Source: Micavibrio sp.
GTDB taxonomy: Bacteria; Pseudomonadota; Alphaproteobacteria; Micavibrionales; UBA2020
Reading direction: 5' to 3'
Length of the DNA stretch: 64,000 nt
NCBI GenBank assembly: GCA_028283745.1
Contig: JAPWJZ010000008.1
Coordinates: 371,290 to 435,289, forward strand
Part shown: piece after piece, positions 9,630 to 18,645 of the stretch
How positions within the stretch are numbered: position 1 is the first letter of the stretch
Layout of the letters: each line of letters starts with the position of its first letter
Translations under genes and position numbers: made by a program
Notes under the pieces: model-generated
The model's input: the letters and a program-made list of their open reading frames with translations, nothing else
Told to the model about the DNA's origin: nothing
Databases searched by the model: none

Positions 9630-10409
9630 ATGAAGAACGAAGACGGTTTTCACTTTCTTGAATACCCCGCAGCTTCCGGCAAGCCCGATGCGCTGGTCAT
9701 CTTCCTGCATGGCTACGGCAACCACCCTGAAATGTTCAAAGATTTTCCGGCTCATATTCAAGAAGCCTATCCGAATGCGGATGTGTTGCTGGTGCGCGGG
9801 CCTGTTCCCCTAAACGCATCGCAGGCGCACAAGGATGAATTCGGCGTCGGTCATGTGGACGATTTATATAGCTGGTACAAAACCAGCAAGAAGGCGGGCG
9901 ACGGGCTGGAACTTGCGTTAAGCCACCTGTTCAACCGCGTGCCCGTGGTGGATGACCTGAATGCCTTTGCCGATGCGCAGCTGGAAAAGCGCGGGCTGAA
10001 GGATGACGGACTTGTGCTGTACGGCTTTTCCCTCGGGGGTGCCATGGTGGTGCAAATGGCTACCCACCGCGATGAAAAATGCGCGGCGGTGGTGGCGCAT
10101 TCCAGCCCCGTCTTCCCCATCATCAAGCCAAAATCAAAACCCGATACCATGCTGTTGATGGGCGATGGCGATGATTATTTCTACACCACGCCCCGCAAGA
10201 TCGAAAAACCGCAAACGCGCTTCAAGAAGGTTTTCGACAGGGCCGTTTCCGGCATTTCAGTGCATTTCAATTCATCCGTCCGCCGCCTGAAGCGGGCAGG
10301 TCTGCCGACCACGGGCGTGCTGGTCAAAAACCTTGGCCACAACATCAACGCGGAATCGTTTGATACCTCGGTCAATTTTTTGGCCGAGCGCCTGAAGAAC
10401 CGGCCATAA
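9630..10409 (+). CDS. Alpha/beta hydrolase, phospholipase/carboxylesterase family
   Basis: A 259-residue serine hydrolase. The oxyanion-hole segment FLHGYGNHPE is near residues 27-36, the nucleophile elbow GFSLGG contains Ser134, an acidic residue is available in LLMGDGDDYF, and the catalytic His237 lies in NLGHNIN. This is the YpfH/EstB-like phospholipase/carboxylesterase family that hydrolyses short acyl esters. An insertion around residues 185-225 (Arg/Lys-rich, with FKKVFDRAVSG) makes it longer than typical members of about 220 residues. No signal peptide, so it is probably cytoplasmic. The ATG at 9630 follows AAAAGG. A strong terminator follows directly. Confidence 0.85.
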   Translation: MKNEDGFHFLEYPAASGKPDALVIFLHGYGNHPEMFKDFPAHIQEAYPNADVLLVRGPVPLNASQAHKDEFGVGHVDDLYSWYKTSKKAGDGLELALSHLFNRVPVVDDLNAFADAQLEKRGLKDDGLVLYGFSLGGAMVVQMATHRDEKCAAVVAHSSPVFPIIKPKSKPDTMLLMGDGDDYFYTTPRKIEKPQTRFKKVFDRAVSGISVHFNSSVRRLKRAGLPTTGVLVKNLGHNINAESFDTSVNFLAERLKNRP

Positions 10410-10410
10410 A

Positions 10411-10441
10411 AAATCCCCGCCGTTTCCAGCGGGGATTTTTT
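10411..10441. terminator. Intrinsic terminator between convergent genes
   Basis: ATCCCCGC (10413-10420) pairs with GCGGGGAT (10429-10436) around a short loop, with a run of T on the right and A on the left. It can serve the esterase gene on the forward strand and the small reverse-strand gene that ends at 10463. Confidence 0.85.
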
Positions 10442-10462
10442 AAACGATCATCCGGAGCGCGA

Positions 10463-10621
10463 TTACGGTTTGCATTTGCCGCAGCACTTGTGCGCGGGTT
10501 TTTCCGTTTTCGGTTGTTCGGGCGCTTTCTGGTCGTTGGACGGCACGGGGGCCTGGTCTTCTTTTTTCGCGCCGTGCGCGAAGTCTTTTTTGCAGGTGCC
10601 TTTGCATTTATGTTCGCTCAT
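10463..10621 (-). CDS. Small Cys/Lys-rich protein, possible metal binder
   Basis: A 52-residue protein with cysteines in two clusters: CKGTC near the N-terminus and CCGKC near the C-terminus, separated by a Pro-, Glu- and Gln-rich linker. Histidines sit beside each cluster (EHKC and AHKCC). This arrangement suggests binding of a soft metal ion or a structural zinc, but no family is recognised. The start at 10621 is chosen because AAGGAG lies seven to eight bases upstream; eleven further in-frame codons upstream lack support. The protein is highly charged and has no signal peptide. It may be co-transcribed with the reverse-strand gene upstream. Confidence 0.65.
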   Translation of the reverse strand: MSEHKCKGTCKKDFAHGAKKEDQAPVPSNDQKAPEQPKTEKPAHKCCGKCKP

Positions 10622-10750
10622 GTCTCGTCTCCTTGAATGCTGCGGGGGGTACAAAAACTATCTCATGAGAATCATCATACGATGACAGCGGTAACCGCGC
10701 CATAAACAAACCGCCGCCGCGCAAAATATAGAATAAACTTGCGCGCAATC

Positions 10751-10763
10751 AGCTTATGAAAAC
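10751..10763. repeat. Copy 1 of a 13-base direct repeat with palindromic flank
   Basis: The sequence AGCTTATGAAAAC occurs here and again at 11457-11469, on either side of the membrane-protein gene at 10788-11336. In this copy the bases that follow make AAAACGTACGGTTTT, a near palindrome. This resembles a pair of operator sites, but no regulator is known. Confidence 0.4.
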
Positions 10764-10787
10764 GTACGGTTTTGTGCGGCGCGCAAT

Positions 10788-11336
10788 TTATGCGGCAAGG
10801 TCTTTTTGCGGCTGCTGCGGGCGGAAGCGCACCGTCTTGATTTTGACGATGGGCTTTACGGAGGCGACGTTAAATCCGTTCGCGACATCGTTTGCGTGTT
10901 TCTTTTTGATTTCCGCATCCGCGGCGTCGCGGGAAGCGGTGAAGGCGGCCTCGTAGGCCATATGCGTTGCAAGCTGCCTTTCATACGTCTGGCGGGCCCG
11001 GAGTTCTTTGCGGCCCGCCTGCTCTTCCTTGAGCGCGCCTTCCCATGCGAAGAAGCTTTTATCCAGCTTTTTTTCAAGCCACGGCCTGCCCACCACCAGC
11101 CCGAGGGTGGCCGCGCTGGTGCCGAGTATGGCTATCATCCCTGTCGTCGTGCCAAACAGCGTTGCAGCCTGCCCCATGAATAGCAGCGCGCCTGCCAGGA
11201 GCGCGCCGAAGGCTGTGGTGCGAAGCTTCACCTTGAAGATGCCGCTGCGGTGCGCCTGGTCGGCGGCGCGCTCCAGCTCGGCATCGGAAATCCCTTTGAA
11301 GTCGTAAACTTTTCGTGTGCTGGAAGCGGGGGCCAT
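10788..11336 (-). CDS. Hypothetical membrane protein with a helical hairpin
   Basis: A 182-residue protein of unknown family. After a charged N-terminal region (DAELERAADQAHRSG) come two hydrophobic segments at about residues 40-58 and 62-80, which look like a transmembrane hairpin. The rest is a long charged helix-forming region rich in Lys, Arg, Glu and Ala (about residues 85-160), likely coiled coil, ending in a basic tail. The start at 11336 (MAPASS) has AAAGG upstream; the open frame has an earlier ATG at 11369. Function unknown. It is flanked on both sides by copies of the AGCTTATGAAAAC repeat. Confidence 0.6.
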   Translation of the reverse strand: MAPASSTRKVYDFKGISDAELERAADQAHRSGIFKVKLRTTAFGALLAGALLFMGQAATLFGTTTGMIAILGTSAATLGLVVGRPWLEKKLDKSFFAWEGALKEEQAGRKELRARQTYERQLATHMAYEAAFTASRDAADAEIKKKHANDVANGFNVASVKPIVKIKTVRFRPQQPQKDLAA

Positions 11337-11456
11337 GGGCGTTAACCTTTGTTTTTCAAGCAAGAGCACATCATATAATAATTACCATAATAAGTCAAGC
11401 GGATACTGCTTTAAACGGGCCAAGCCGCGATTGGCGTGATTTTTGCTTGGAAAATT

Positions 11457-11469
11457 AGCTTATGAAAAC
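11457..11469. repeat. Copy 2 of a 13-base direct repeat with palindromic flank
   Basis: AGCTTATGAAAAC, identical to 10751-10763. Here the following bases make the perfect palindrome AAACATATGTTT. It lies 82 bases upstream of the zapE start and about 120 bases upstream of the reverse-strand gene that starts at 11336, so it could control either. Confidence 0.4.
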
Positions 11470-11550
11470 ATATGTTTATGGTGTAATAAGTGTTGCGCCG
11501 CATATACGATATCCGGCGATCCAACGGGCAGCTGCAATGACCACAACCAC

Positions 11551-12648
11551 ATGACAACACTGGCCAATATCTACGACCAACGCGTACAGGACGGCGCCTT
11601 CACCCCTGATGAAGACCAGCGCCGCGCCCTTGTGCAACTGGAAGCGCTGCGCCATGGGCTGGAACACCCGCGCGAAAAAGGTTTCTTCGACTTCCTCAAA
11701 AAACCGGTCGCCGCGCCCAAGGGGTTCTATTTTTACGGCGGTGTCGGCCGCGGCAAGTCCATGGTGATGGACCTGTTTTTCGGCGCGGTGCGGATTGATA
11801 AAAAGCGCCGCATCCACTTCCACGCCTTTATGCTGGAGGTGCATGATTTTCTGCACACCCTGCGCAGCCGCAAGGAAAAATCAGAACAGGGGCGGATTGA
11901 TGACGACCTGTTCGCGGTGGCGGATAAGTTTGCCGCCGAAGCGCGACTGCTGTGCTTTGATGAATTCCAGGTGCGCGACGTTGCAGATGCGATGATTTTG
12001 GGCCGCCTGTTCACCGCGCTGTTCGACCGCGGCGTTGCGGTGGTCATGACCTCCAACATCTGCCCCGATGATTTGTACATGGATGGTTTGCAGCGCGACC
12101 GCTTTTTGCCGTTCATCGAGCTGTTGAAGGAACGCACCACCGTTTTCGAATTTCCCGGCATGGCGGATTACCGCCTGCGCCGCCTGCGCGGCCTGCAGGT
12201 TTACTTCTGGCCGCACGATGCCGATGCGCATAACGAAATGAACAAAATTTTCACCGCCGTTGCCGATGAAGAGGCGGGTGCGCCCGTTGATATCACCGTC
12301 AAGGGCCGCGTTATTCACGTGCCCAAAGCGGCGCGGCAGGTGGCCAGCTTCACGTTTGCGGAATTGTGTGAACAGCCGAAAAGCGCGCTGGATTACCTTG
12401 AGCTTGTGAAGCGCTTCCACGTGTTCCTGGTCGAAAACGTGCCGCCGCTGAACGACAATAACCGCAACGCCACCGTGCGTTTTATTACGCTGGTGGACAC
12501 GTTATACGACCATCACGCGCGGCTTGTGCTTTCCGCCGCGGCGCCGCCCGAAAGGCTTTATACGGGCGATGACAACAAGCAGGTGTTCGAGCGCACCGTC
12601 AGCCGCCTCATGGAAATGCAGTCGCGTGACTACAGGGATGCCGCCTGA
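11551..12648 (+). CDS. zapE: Cell division protein ZapE (AFG1-like ATPase)
   Basis: ZapE is a P-loop ATPase that interacts with FtsZ and the Z-ring; its mitochondrial relative is Afg1/Lace1. The 365-residue protein has the Walker A motif GGVGRGKS (Lys69) and Walker B-like LLCFDEFQVRDVADAM, the hallmark of this family, followed by the sensor region VVMTSNICPDDLY. The ATG at 11551 starts the conserved region (TLANIYDQR); the frame is open further upstream to 11443 but that part includes an unconserved Cys-rich stretch and has no ribosome binding site. In many alphaproteobacteria zapE lies near mdh and the suc operon, as here. Its stop overlaps the next start by one base. Confidence 0.93.
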   Translation: MTTLANIYDQRVQDGAFTPDEDQRRALVQLEALRHGLEHPREKGFFDFLKKPVAAPKGFYFYGGVGRGKSMVMDLFFGAVRIDKKRRIHFHAFMLEVHDFLHTLRSRKEKSEQGRIDDDLFAVADKFAAEARLLCFDEFQVRDVADAMILGRLFTALFDRGVAVVMTSNICPDDLYMDGLQRDRFLPFIELLKERTTVFEFPGMADYRLRRLRGLQVYFWPHDADAHNEMNKIFTAVADEEAGAPVDITVKGRVIHVPKAARQVASFTFAELCEQPKSALDYLELVKRFHVFLVENVPPLNDNNRNATVRFITLVDTLYDHHARLVLSAAAPPERLYTGDDNKQVFERTVSRLMEMQSRDYRDAA

Positions 12649-13832
12649 TGTTCAAGTTCATCAAGAAAATGTTTTCGAAGAAAACCAGCAACGACCGCAA
12701 GCAGCGCGCCCTGCAGCGCCATGCGGAAGGGGATGGCGCAACCGGCACCGGCATTGCCACGGCAACCTCGCCGGAAGGCACCCCGCTCAGCCGTGCGGCG
12801 GAAGTTGCCAACGACCCCAACGTCGATGTGCGGCTTGCGCTGGTGGCGCGGCTGGTGAAGCTGATGCCGGGGCTAGCGCCCGACAAGCACAGCCAGCTGT
12901 ATTCCTATGCCGTGCAGGCCCTGCAGGCGCTGGCGCAGGATGAAGTGCTGATTGTGCGCCGCGCCCTGTCAAGCGCGCTGAAAGATTACGCGAAGGCGCC
13001 GCCCACCGTCGTGGCGCGGCTGGCGCGCGATGTGGAGCGTGAAATCTCCGAACCCATTCTGCGCTTCTGCGTTGCGCTGGATGACGATGAACTGCTGGAT
13101 ATTCTGGCTTCGCACCCCGAACCGTGGGTAATCTCCGCGATTGCCGGGCGGCCGGAAGTGAGTGAAAACGTATCCGAAGCCGTCGTCAAAACGCGCGATG
13201 TGCCGGGTACCGCCGTGCTGATCGGCAACAACAACGCACGCCTGCTGCCCGCAACGCTTGAAAGCATCGTTGAAATGGCGCGGCTGCACCCCGATTTACA
13301 CCGCCCCCTCGCCATGCGCAGCGACGTGACGGTGGATATTGCGCGGCAGCTGGCTGGCTTCGTCAATGAAGCTATTCTGGATGTATTGAAAGACCGCAGC
13401 GATTTTGACGCGCCGACGCGCCGCGGCATTGTTGCCCTTGTCGGCCGCCGCATGGCCTTTATGGCCGATGCCGCAAAGTCGCTGTCGCCGGAACAAAAAC
13501 TGGCCAAGTACGCTGCCGCCAAGGCGCTGACGCCGGAATTGATACAGGATGCGCTTGCCTGGCATGAACGTGAATTTGTCATACTGGCGCTGGCCCATCT
13601 TTCCCACATCCCTCCCGAAAAAGTGCAGCAAATTCTTGGCTCCGGCTCCGCCAAGGCGATTGTGGCCCTCAGCTGGAAGGCGCAACTGCCGCCGCGCCTC
13701 AGCCTTGATATCCAGCGGATTGGCGGGCGCATCCAGCCCAAAGACCTCCTGTACCCCAAGGGCGGGACGGATTACCCCCTGACCCAGCAGGAAATTGCCT
13801 GGCAGCTTGAGTTTTTCGGCGTGCGGACATAG
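12648..13832 (+). CDS. DUF2336 domain protein
   Basis: A 394-residue all-helical protein with the HEAT-like repeats of the alphaproteobacterial DUF2336 family (for example DPNVDVRLALVARLVKLMP and DEVLIVRRALSSAL, then LASHPEPWVISAIAGRP). The N-terminus is a short basic stretch (MFKFIKKMFSKK) that could touch the membrane. No catalytic motif is visible and no signal peptide. The function of DUF2336 is not established; some members are linked to cell-cycle or polar signalling. The ATG overlaps the zapE stop (TGATG), so translation is probably coupled and the two proteins may act together. Confidence 0.82.
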   Translation: MFKFIKKMFSKKTSNDRKQRALQRHAEGDGATGTGIATATSPEGTPLSRAAEVANDPNVDVRLALVARLVKLMPGLAPDKHSQLYSYAVQALQALAQDEVLIVRRALSSALKDYAKAPPTVVARLARDVEREISEPILRFCVALDDDELLDILASHPEPWVISAIAGRPEVSENVSEAVVKTRDVPGTAVLIGNNNARLLPATLESIVEMARLHPDLHRPLAMRSDVTVDIARQLAGFVNEAILDVLKDRSDFDAPTRRGIVALVGRRMAFMADAAKSLSPEQKLAKYAAAKALTPELIQDALAWHEREFVILALAHLSHIPPEKVQQILGSGSAKAIVALSWKAQLPPRLSLDIQRIGGRIQPKDLLYPKGGTDYPLTQQEIAWQLEFFGVRT

Positions 13833-13858
13833 TATCTTTTGCAGGAGCCGTAACCGGA

Positions 13859-14740
13859 ATGAACGAAGACGCCCGCAAGGTATTGGACGACGCAGAGCTT
13901 GGCAACACCGTTGCCATGATGCAGCTGGCCGACTGGTACGAAGCCGGCGACGAGGGCTGCGAGCAATCCCCCTTCCTCAGCTATGAATGGATGAAGAAGG
14001 CGGCCGAACACGGCAACGTGGACGCAATGCTGGACGTTGCGCGGCGTTACGAATTCGGCTTCGGCCCCGTGAAGGATTTCGGCAAGGCGCTGGACTGGTA
14101 CAAAAAAGCGTTTTCCAACGGCGATGCCACCGCCTGCTTCGTGCTTGGCCAGTGTTTTGAGCACGGCAAGCAGCTGCAAAAAAGCCTCGATAACGCGATT
14201 GCGTTTTACGAAGAAGGTGCCAAGCGCGGATCGCCCGAAGCGCAGTTGTCGCTTGCCTATAAATACCTGGATGGCCGCGGCGTGCCGCGCGACAGCACGC
14301 GCGCCATTGAACTGTTTGAACAGGCAGGGCTGGGCGGGCAGGGCAGCGCCTTCACCGCGCTTGCGGTTGTATACCTTGGCGGCGAAGTTGTGCCGCGCAA
14401 TGCCGAAATGGCGTTTGACCTGCTGGGCCAGTCGCTGCTGTATTTCGATGTAGACCAGACCGTTGCCGTGGGCGATGCCGCCATGATGTACGGCTTTTGC
14501 CTGCTCACCGGCACCGGCACCAACGAAGACCGCATCACCGGCCGCGCCATTCTTGAAAAGGCCGCCGAAGCCGGCAACCCCGCCGCGAAAGAAATTCTGC
14601 GCGACAAGGTCGTGAAAGACCCCATGATGCAGATTTACTTCGGCGTGGACGGGGCAGACCTGTTCAAGCGGCCCATGCGCCCCGTGTGGGATGTGACCGA
14701 GCTGCTGACGATCGAAAAACCGAAGTCGTCATTCTTCTAA
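13859..14740 (+). CDS. Sel1-repeat (TPR-like) protein
   Basis: A 293-residue protein made of about six Sel1-like repeats of roughly 36 residues. Recognisable units include the segments around EWMKKAAEHGNVDAMLDVARRYEFG (positions about 43-66), DWYKKAFSNGDATACFVLGQCFEHG, EEGAKRGSPEAQLSLAYKYLDGRG and EKAAEAGNPAAKEIL. Such arrays are protein-binding scaffolds. No signal peptide, so it is probably cytoplasmic. AGGAG lies eleven bases before ATG 13859. It follows zapE and the DUF2336 gene with a 26-base gap and may belong to the same transcript. Binding partner unknown. Confidence 0.85.
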   Translation: MNEDARKVLDDAELGNTVAMMQLADWYEAGDEGCEQSPFLSYEWMKKAAEHGNVDAMLDVARRYEFGFGPVKDFGKALDWYKKAFSNGDATACFVLGQCFEHGKQLQKSLDNAIAFYEEGAKRGSPEAQLSLAYKYLDGRGVPRDSTRAIELFEQAGLGGQGSAFTALAVVYLGGEVVPRNAEMAFDLLGQSLLYFDVDQTVAVGDAAMMYGFCLLTGTGTNEDRITGRAILEKAAEAGNPAAKEILRDKVVKDPMMQIYFGVDGADLFKRPMRPVWDVTELLTIEKPKSSFF

Positions 14741-14758
14741 GCCCATCAATCAAAAAAA

Positions 14759-15286
14759 TTACGGCTGCGGCGCGTCTTTTTCAAGCTGCGCTGCGGGGGC
14801 CACGTATTCCAGCCATTTCTGGATGCTGTTGCCGTCAACGGGCGCGAAGTTCAGCGTCCAGTTGGGGGTGAAGCCGTAGCCGGGTTCCCATATCAGGCGG
14901 TCGAAACGGTCGATGACCAGCTCGTGTTCGTAGGGGTCGTAGTAAATGACCTCGTCCTTTTCCTGCACCAGCAGCAGCACGTAATGCGGTTCGTCTCCAT
15001 GGTCGATGCAGGCGACGGCAACGCCGCCGTGGTATTTGTGCTGGCCCGAATGTTCATACGGCAGAATAGTGCGGCTGACGCTGTCCATGCGCTCCTGCGG
15101 GGTGCCGCCCCAGTTGGTGGGCTTCAGCAGCGCGCGCACATCATCATAGCTCATGCCGGTGGCATAGACATTGGCGGCGGAGGCAATGCAGGCGGGGCCG
15201 CAGGAAAAGCCATCCTGCTGGCGGCAGAAAAAAGCTGAACCGACGGTATTGTCGAGCGGGAAATGGCGCGGTGTGTATTCATTCAT
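14759..15286 (-). CDS. C39-like papain-fold cysteine peptidase
   Basis: A 175-residue protein with the pattern of a C39-like or related papain-fold peptidase. The Cys of DGFSCGPACIASAANVY (about residue 29) is at the nucleophile position after a Gln-containing segment, the His of EPHYVLLL (about residue 101) matches the catalytic His, and the Asp of IYYDPYE follows at the usual distance. C39 enzymes cleave after double-Gly leaders in ABC exporters, but no transporter or leader peptide is nearby, and no signal peptide is present. A stand-alone processing or housekeeping peptidase is plausible; activity is inferred from motifs only. It is convergent with the Sel1 protein. Confidence 0.68.
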   Translation of the reverse strand: MNEYTPRHFPLDNTVGSAFFCRQQDGFSCGPACIASAANVYATGMSYDDVRALLKPTNWGGTPQERMDSVSRTILPYEHSGQHKYHGGVAVACIDHGDEPHYVLLLVQEKDEVIYYDPYEHELVIDRFDRLIWEPGYGFTPNWTLNFAPVDGNSIQKWLEYVAPAAQLEKDAPQP

Positions 15287-15453
15287 AGCGGTATCCTAGC
15301 ACGCCCTTTTTGGCGGCGCCATTAATGGTTGACATAACCGTTGAATCTTTGTGCGTTTGCAGCATATTTTTTGTCATGTATGAAAAAGCCGGTTTTTTAA
15401 GAGGGTTATATACCTGTAATTTTGGGCGAAAAGGCCTAGAAACAATGCCAGTT

Positions 15454-15472
15454 TGTGCTACTTTTTAGCACA
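15454..15472. promoter_or_regulatory. Operator-like inverted repeat upstream of mdh
   Basis: TGTGCTA (15454-15460) and TAGCACA (15466-15472) form a perfect 7-base inverted repeat with a five-base spacer, about 50 bases before the mdh start. It lies in an AT-rich region with a TATATA stretch at 15485-15490. The size suits a dimeric repressor or activator of the mdh-suc operon; the regulator is unknown. Confidence 0.45.
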
Positions 15473-15492
15473 GTTAGATTCCTTATATATAA

Positions 15493-16485
<993 letters not shown>

Positions 16486-16523
16486 CCCGCAGCCCGACCT
16501 GTTAGAAAGAAGAGATACGACAC

Positions 16524-17696
16524 ATGAACATTCATGAATACCAAGCAAAAGAGCTGCTGAAGGCCCGGGGTATTCCCGTGCTGAAGGGCGGCGTTGCCTA
16601 TACGGCGGAAGAAGCCGTTGCGGTGGCAAAAGCGCTTCCCGGCCCCGTCTACGTCGTTAAGGCGCAGATCCACGCGGGCGGCCGCGGCAAAGGCGGCGGC
16701 GTGAAGGTCGTTAAATCGATTGACGACGTGCAGGCTGCAGCAGCCAAGATGATCGGCATGCAGCTGGTCACGCACCAGACCGGCCCCGCAGGCCAGGAAG
16801 TGCGCCGCGTTTACATCGAAGACGGTTGCGACATCGCGCGCGAACTGTACCTCGGCATGCTCATCGACCGCAGCACCTCCTGCGTTACCATCATGGCGTC
16901 GACCGAAGGCGGCATGGACATTGAAGAAGTTGCCGACAAGCACCCTGAAAAAATCTTCAACGTCATCGTCGACCCCGCTGTCGGCTTTCAGGCCTTCCAG
17001 GGCCGCCAGATCGCTTTCGGCCTGGGTCTTGAAGGCAAGCAGGTCGGCAAATGCGTCGACGTGATCGCCAAAATGTACGATGCCTTCATCCAGCTCGACG
17101 CCTCCATCGTCGAAATCAACCCGCTGGTTGTCACCAAGGCGGGCGACATTATTCCGCTCGATGCAAAAATGAACTTCGATGACAACGCGATGTTCCGCCA
17201 GAAGGAAGTCGAAGCCCTCCGCGACGTGGCCGAGGAAGACCCGGCTGAAAAACGCGCGAAAGACCACGAGCTGAACTACGTGAAGCTCACCGGCAACATC
17301 GGCTGCATGGTCAACGGCGCAGGCCTTGCCATGGCGACCATGGACATCATCAAGCTCTACGGCGGCGACCCCGCCAACTTCCTCGATGTGGGCGGCGGCG
17401 CGACAAAAGAGCGCGTGGCCGAAGCTTTCCGCATCATCCTGTCCGACCCGAACGTCGAGGGCATCCTCGTCAACATCTTCGGCGGCATCATGCGCTGCGA
17501 CGTTATTGCGGAAGGCATCATTACCGCCGCCCGCGAACTGGGCCTTACCATGCCCCTCGTCGTGCGCCTTGAAGGCACCAACGTCGAAAAAGGCAAGAAA
17601 ATCCTGAAAGAGTCTGGCCTGAACATCATTTCCGCCGATAACCTCGCTGACGCGGCGCAAAAAGTCGTCAGCACTGTAAAAGCGGAGGCCGCATAA
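16524..17696 (+). CDS. sucC: Succinyl-CoA synthetase (ADP-forming) subunit beta
   Basis: SucC forms with SucD the enzyme that converts succinyl-CoA to succinate while making ATP or GTP. The 390-residue protein has the standard N-terminus [12 protein letters not shown], the ATP-grasp domain with [18 protein letters not shown] (about residues 43-60) and the C-terminal ligase domain with the [17 protein letters not shown] segment and [10 protein letters not shown]. Length is normal for the family. AGAAAGAAGAGA precedes the ATG. It is followed one base after its stop by sucD, so the subunits are translationally adjacent. Confidence 0.97.
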   Translation: MNIHEYQAKELLKARGIPVLKGGVAYTAEEAVAVAKALPGPVYVVKAQIHAGGRGKGGGVKVVKSIDDVQAAAAKMIGMQLVTHQTGPAGQEVRRVYIEDGCDIARELYLGMLIDRSTSCVTIMASTEGGMDIEEVADKHPEKIFNVIVDPAVGFQAFQGRQIAFGLGLEGKQVGKCVDVIAKMYDAFIQLDASIVEINPLVVTKAGDIIPLDAKMNFDDNAMFRQKEVEALRDVAEEDPAEKRAKDHELNYVKLTGNIGCMVNGAGLAMATMDIIKLYGGDPANFLDVGGGATKERVAEAFRIILSDPNVEGILVNIFGGIMRCDVIAEGIITAARELGLTMPLVVRLEGTNVEKGKKILKESGLNIISADNLADAAQKVVSTVKAEAA

Positions 17697-17697
17697 C

Positions 17698-18576
17698 ATG
17701 GCTGTACTCGTCAATAAAAACACCAAGGTCATCTGCCAGGGCTTCACCGGCGCGCAAGGCACGTTCCACTCCGAACAGGCCATCGCCTACGGCACCAAAA
17801 TGGTTGGCGGCGTCACCCCCGGCAAGGGCGGCACCAAGCACCTTGACCTTCCCGTCTTCAACACCGTGAAGGACGCGGTGAATGAAACGGGCGCGAACGC
17901 TTCCGTCATTTACGTGCCGCCGCCCTTCGCGGCTGACGCCATTCTGGAAGCGATTGATGCGAACCTCGACCTCGTTATCTGCATCACCGAAGGCATTCCG
18001 GTGCTGGACATGGTGAAGGTGCGCGAAAAGCTGAACAAGTCGAAGACCCGCCTTATCGGCCCCAACTGCCCCGGCGTGATTACGCCCGGCGAATGCAAGA
18101 TCGGCATTATGCCAGGGCACATTCACAAGCGCGGCAAGGTCGGCATCGTGTCGCGTTCCGGCACGCTGACCTATGAAGCAGTTGCGCAGACCACCGCGAA
18201 CGGTTTGGGCCAGACGACCTGCATTGGCATTGGCGGCGACCCCGTCAACGGCACCAACTTCATCGACGCATTGAAGCTGTTCCTCGACGACCCCGAAACC
18301 GAAGGCATCCTCATGATCGGGGAAATCGGCGGCTCGGCGGAAGAAGACGCGGCCGAGTTCTACAAAAACTACAAAAACAAAAAACCCATCGCCGGCTTCA
18401 TCGCCGGTGTCACGGCGCCCCCGGGCCGCCGCATGGGCCATGCCGGCGCGATCATCGCGGGCGGCAAGGGCGCTGCAAAAGACAAAGTCGCTGCCATGAA
18501 GGCTGCCGGCTTCGTCATTTCCGACAGCCCCGCAGGACTTGGCGACGCCGTCATGAAAGCCATGAAGGCCGCTTAA
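17698..18576 (+). CDS. sucD: Succinyl-CoA synthetase subunit alpha
   Basis: The alpha subunit binds CoA in its Rossmann domain and carries the phospho-histidine intermediate. The 292-residue protein shows the CoA-binding segment [18 protein letters not shown] (about residues 12-29), [18 protein letters not shown] in the middle and His248 in [14 protein letters not shown], which corresponds to the phosphorylated histidine of E. coli SucD. It starts one base after the sucC stop and is followed by a hairpin and then sucA. Confidence 0.97.
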   Translation: MAVLVNKNTKVICQGFTGAQGTFHSEQAIAYGTKMVGGVTPGKGGTKHLDLPVFNTVKDAVNETGANASVIYVPPPFAADAILEAIDANLDLVICITEGIPVLDMVKVREKLNKSKTRLIGPNCPGVITPGECKIGIMPGHIHKRGKVGIVSRSGTLTYEAVAQTTANGLGQTTCIGIGGDPVNGTNFIDALKLFLDDPETEGILMIGEIGGSAEEDAAEFYKNYKNKKPIAGFIAGVTAPPGRRMGHAGAIIAGGKGAAKDKVAAMKAAGFVISDSPAGLGDAVMKAMKAA

Positions 18577-18592
18577 GAAGCTACCGATACCG

Positions 18593-18621
18593 CCGCCCCG
18601 CATACGGTTTTTGCGGGGCGG
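18593..18621 (+). other. GC-rich intercistronic hairpin between sucD and sucA
   Basis: CCGCCCCGC (18593-18601) and GCGGGGCGG (18613-18621) form a perfect 9-base stem with an 11-base loop. No T-run follows, so it is not a good terminator; it may stabilise the upstream mRNA or set the ratio between sucCD and sucAB expression. Confidence 0.5.
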
Positions 18622-18645
18622 TAAAACATCAACAGAAGTAAAAAA

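Noticed and set aside
10463..13832. Possible mobile or horizontally acquired island with many unknown genes
   Set aside because: No integrase, transposase, tRNA or direct-repeat boundary; composition is like the flanks.
18593..18621. Terminator between sucD and sucA
   Set aside because: The hairpin has no T-run and lies inside a co-directional operon, so it is listed only as an intercistronic hairpin.
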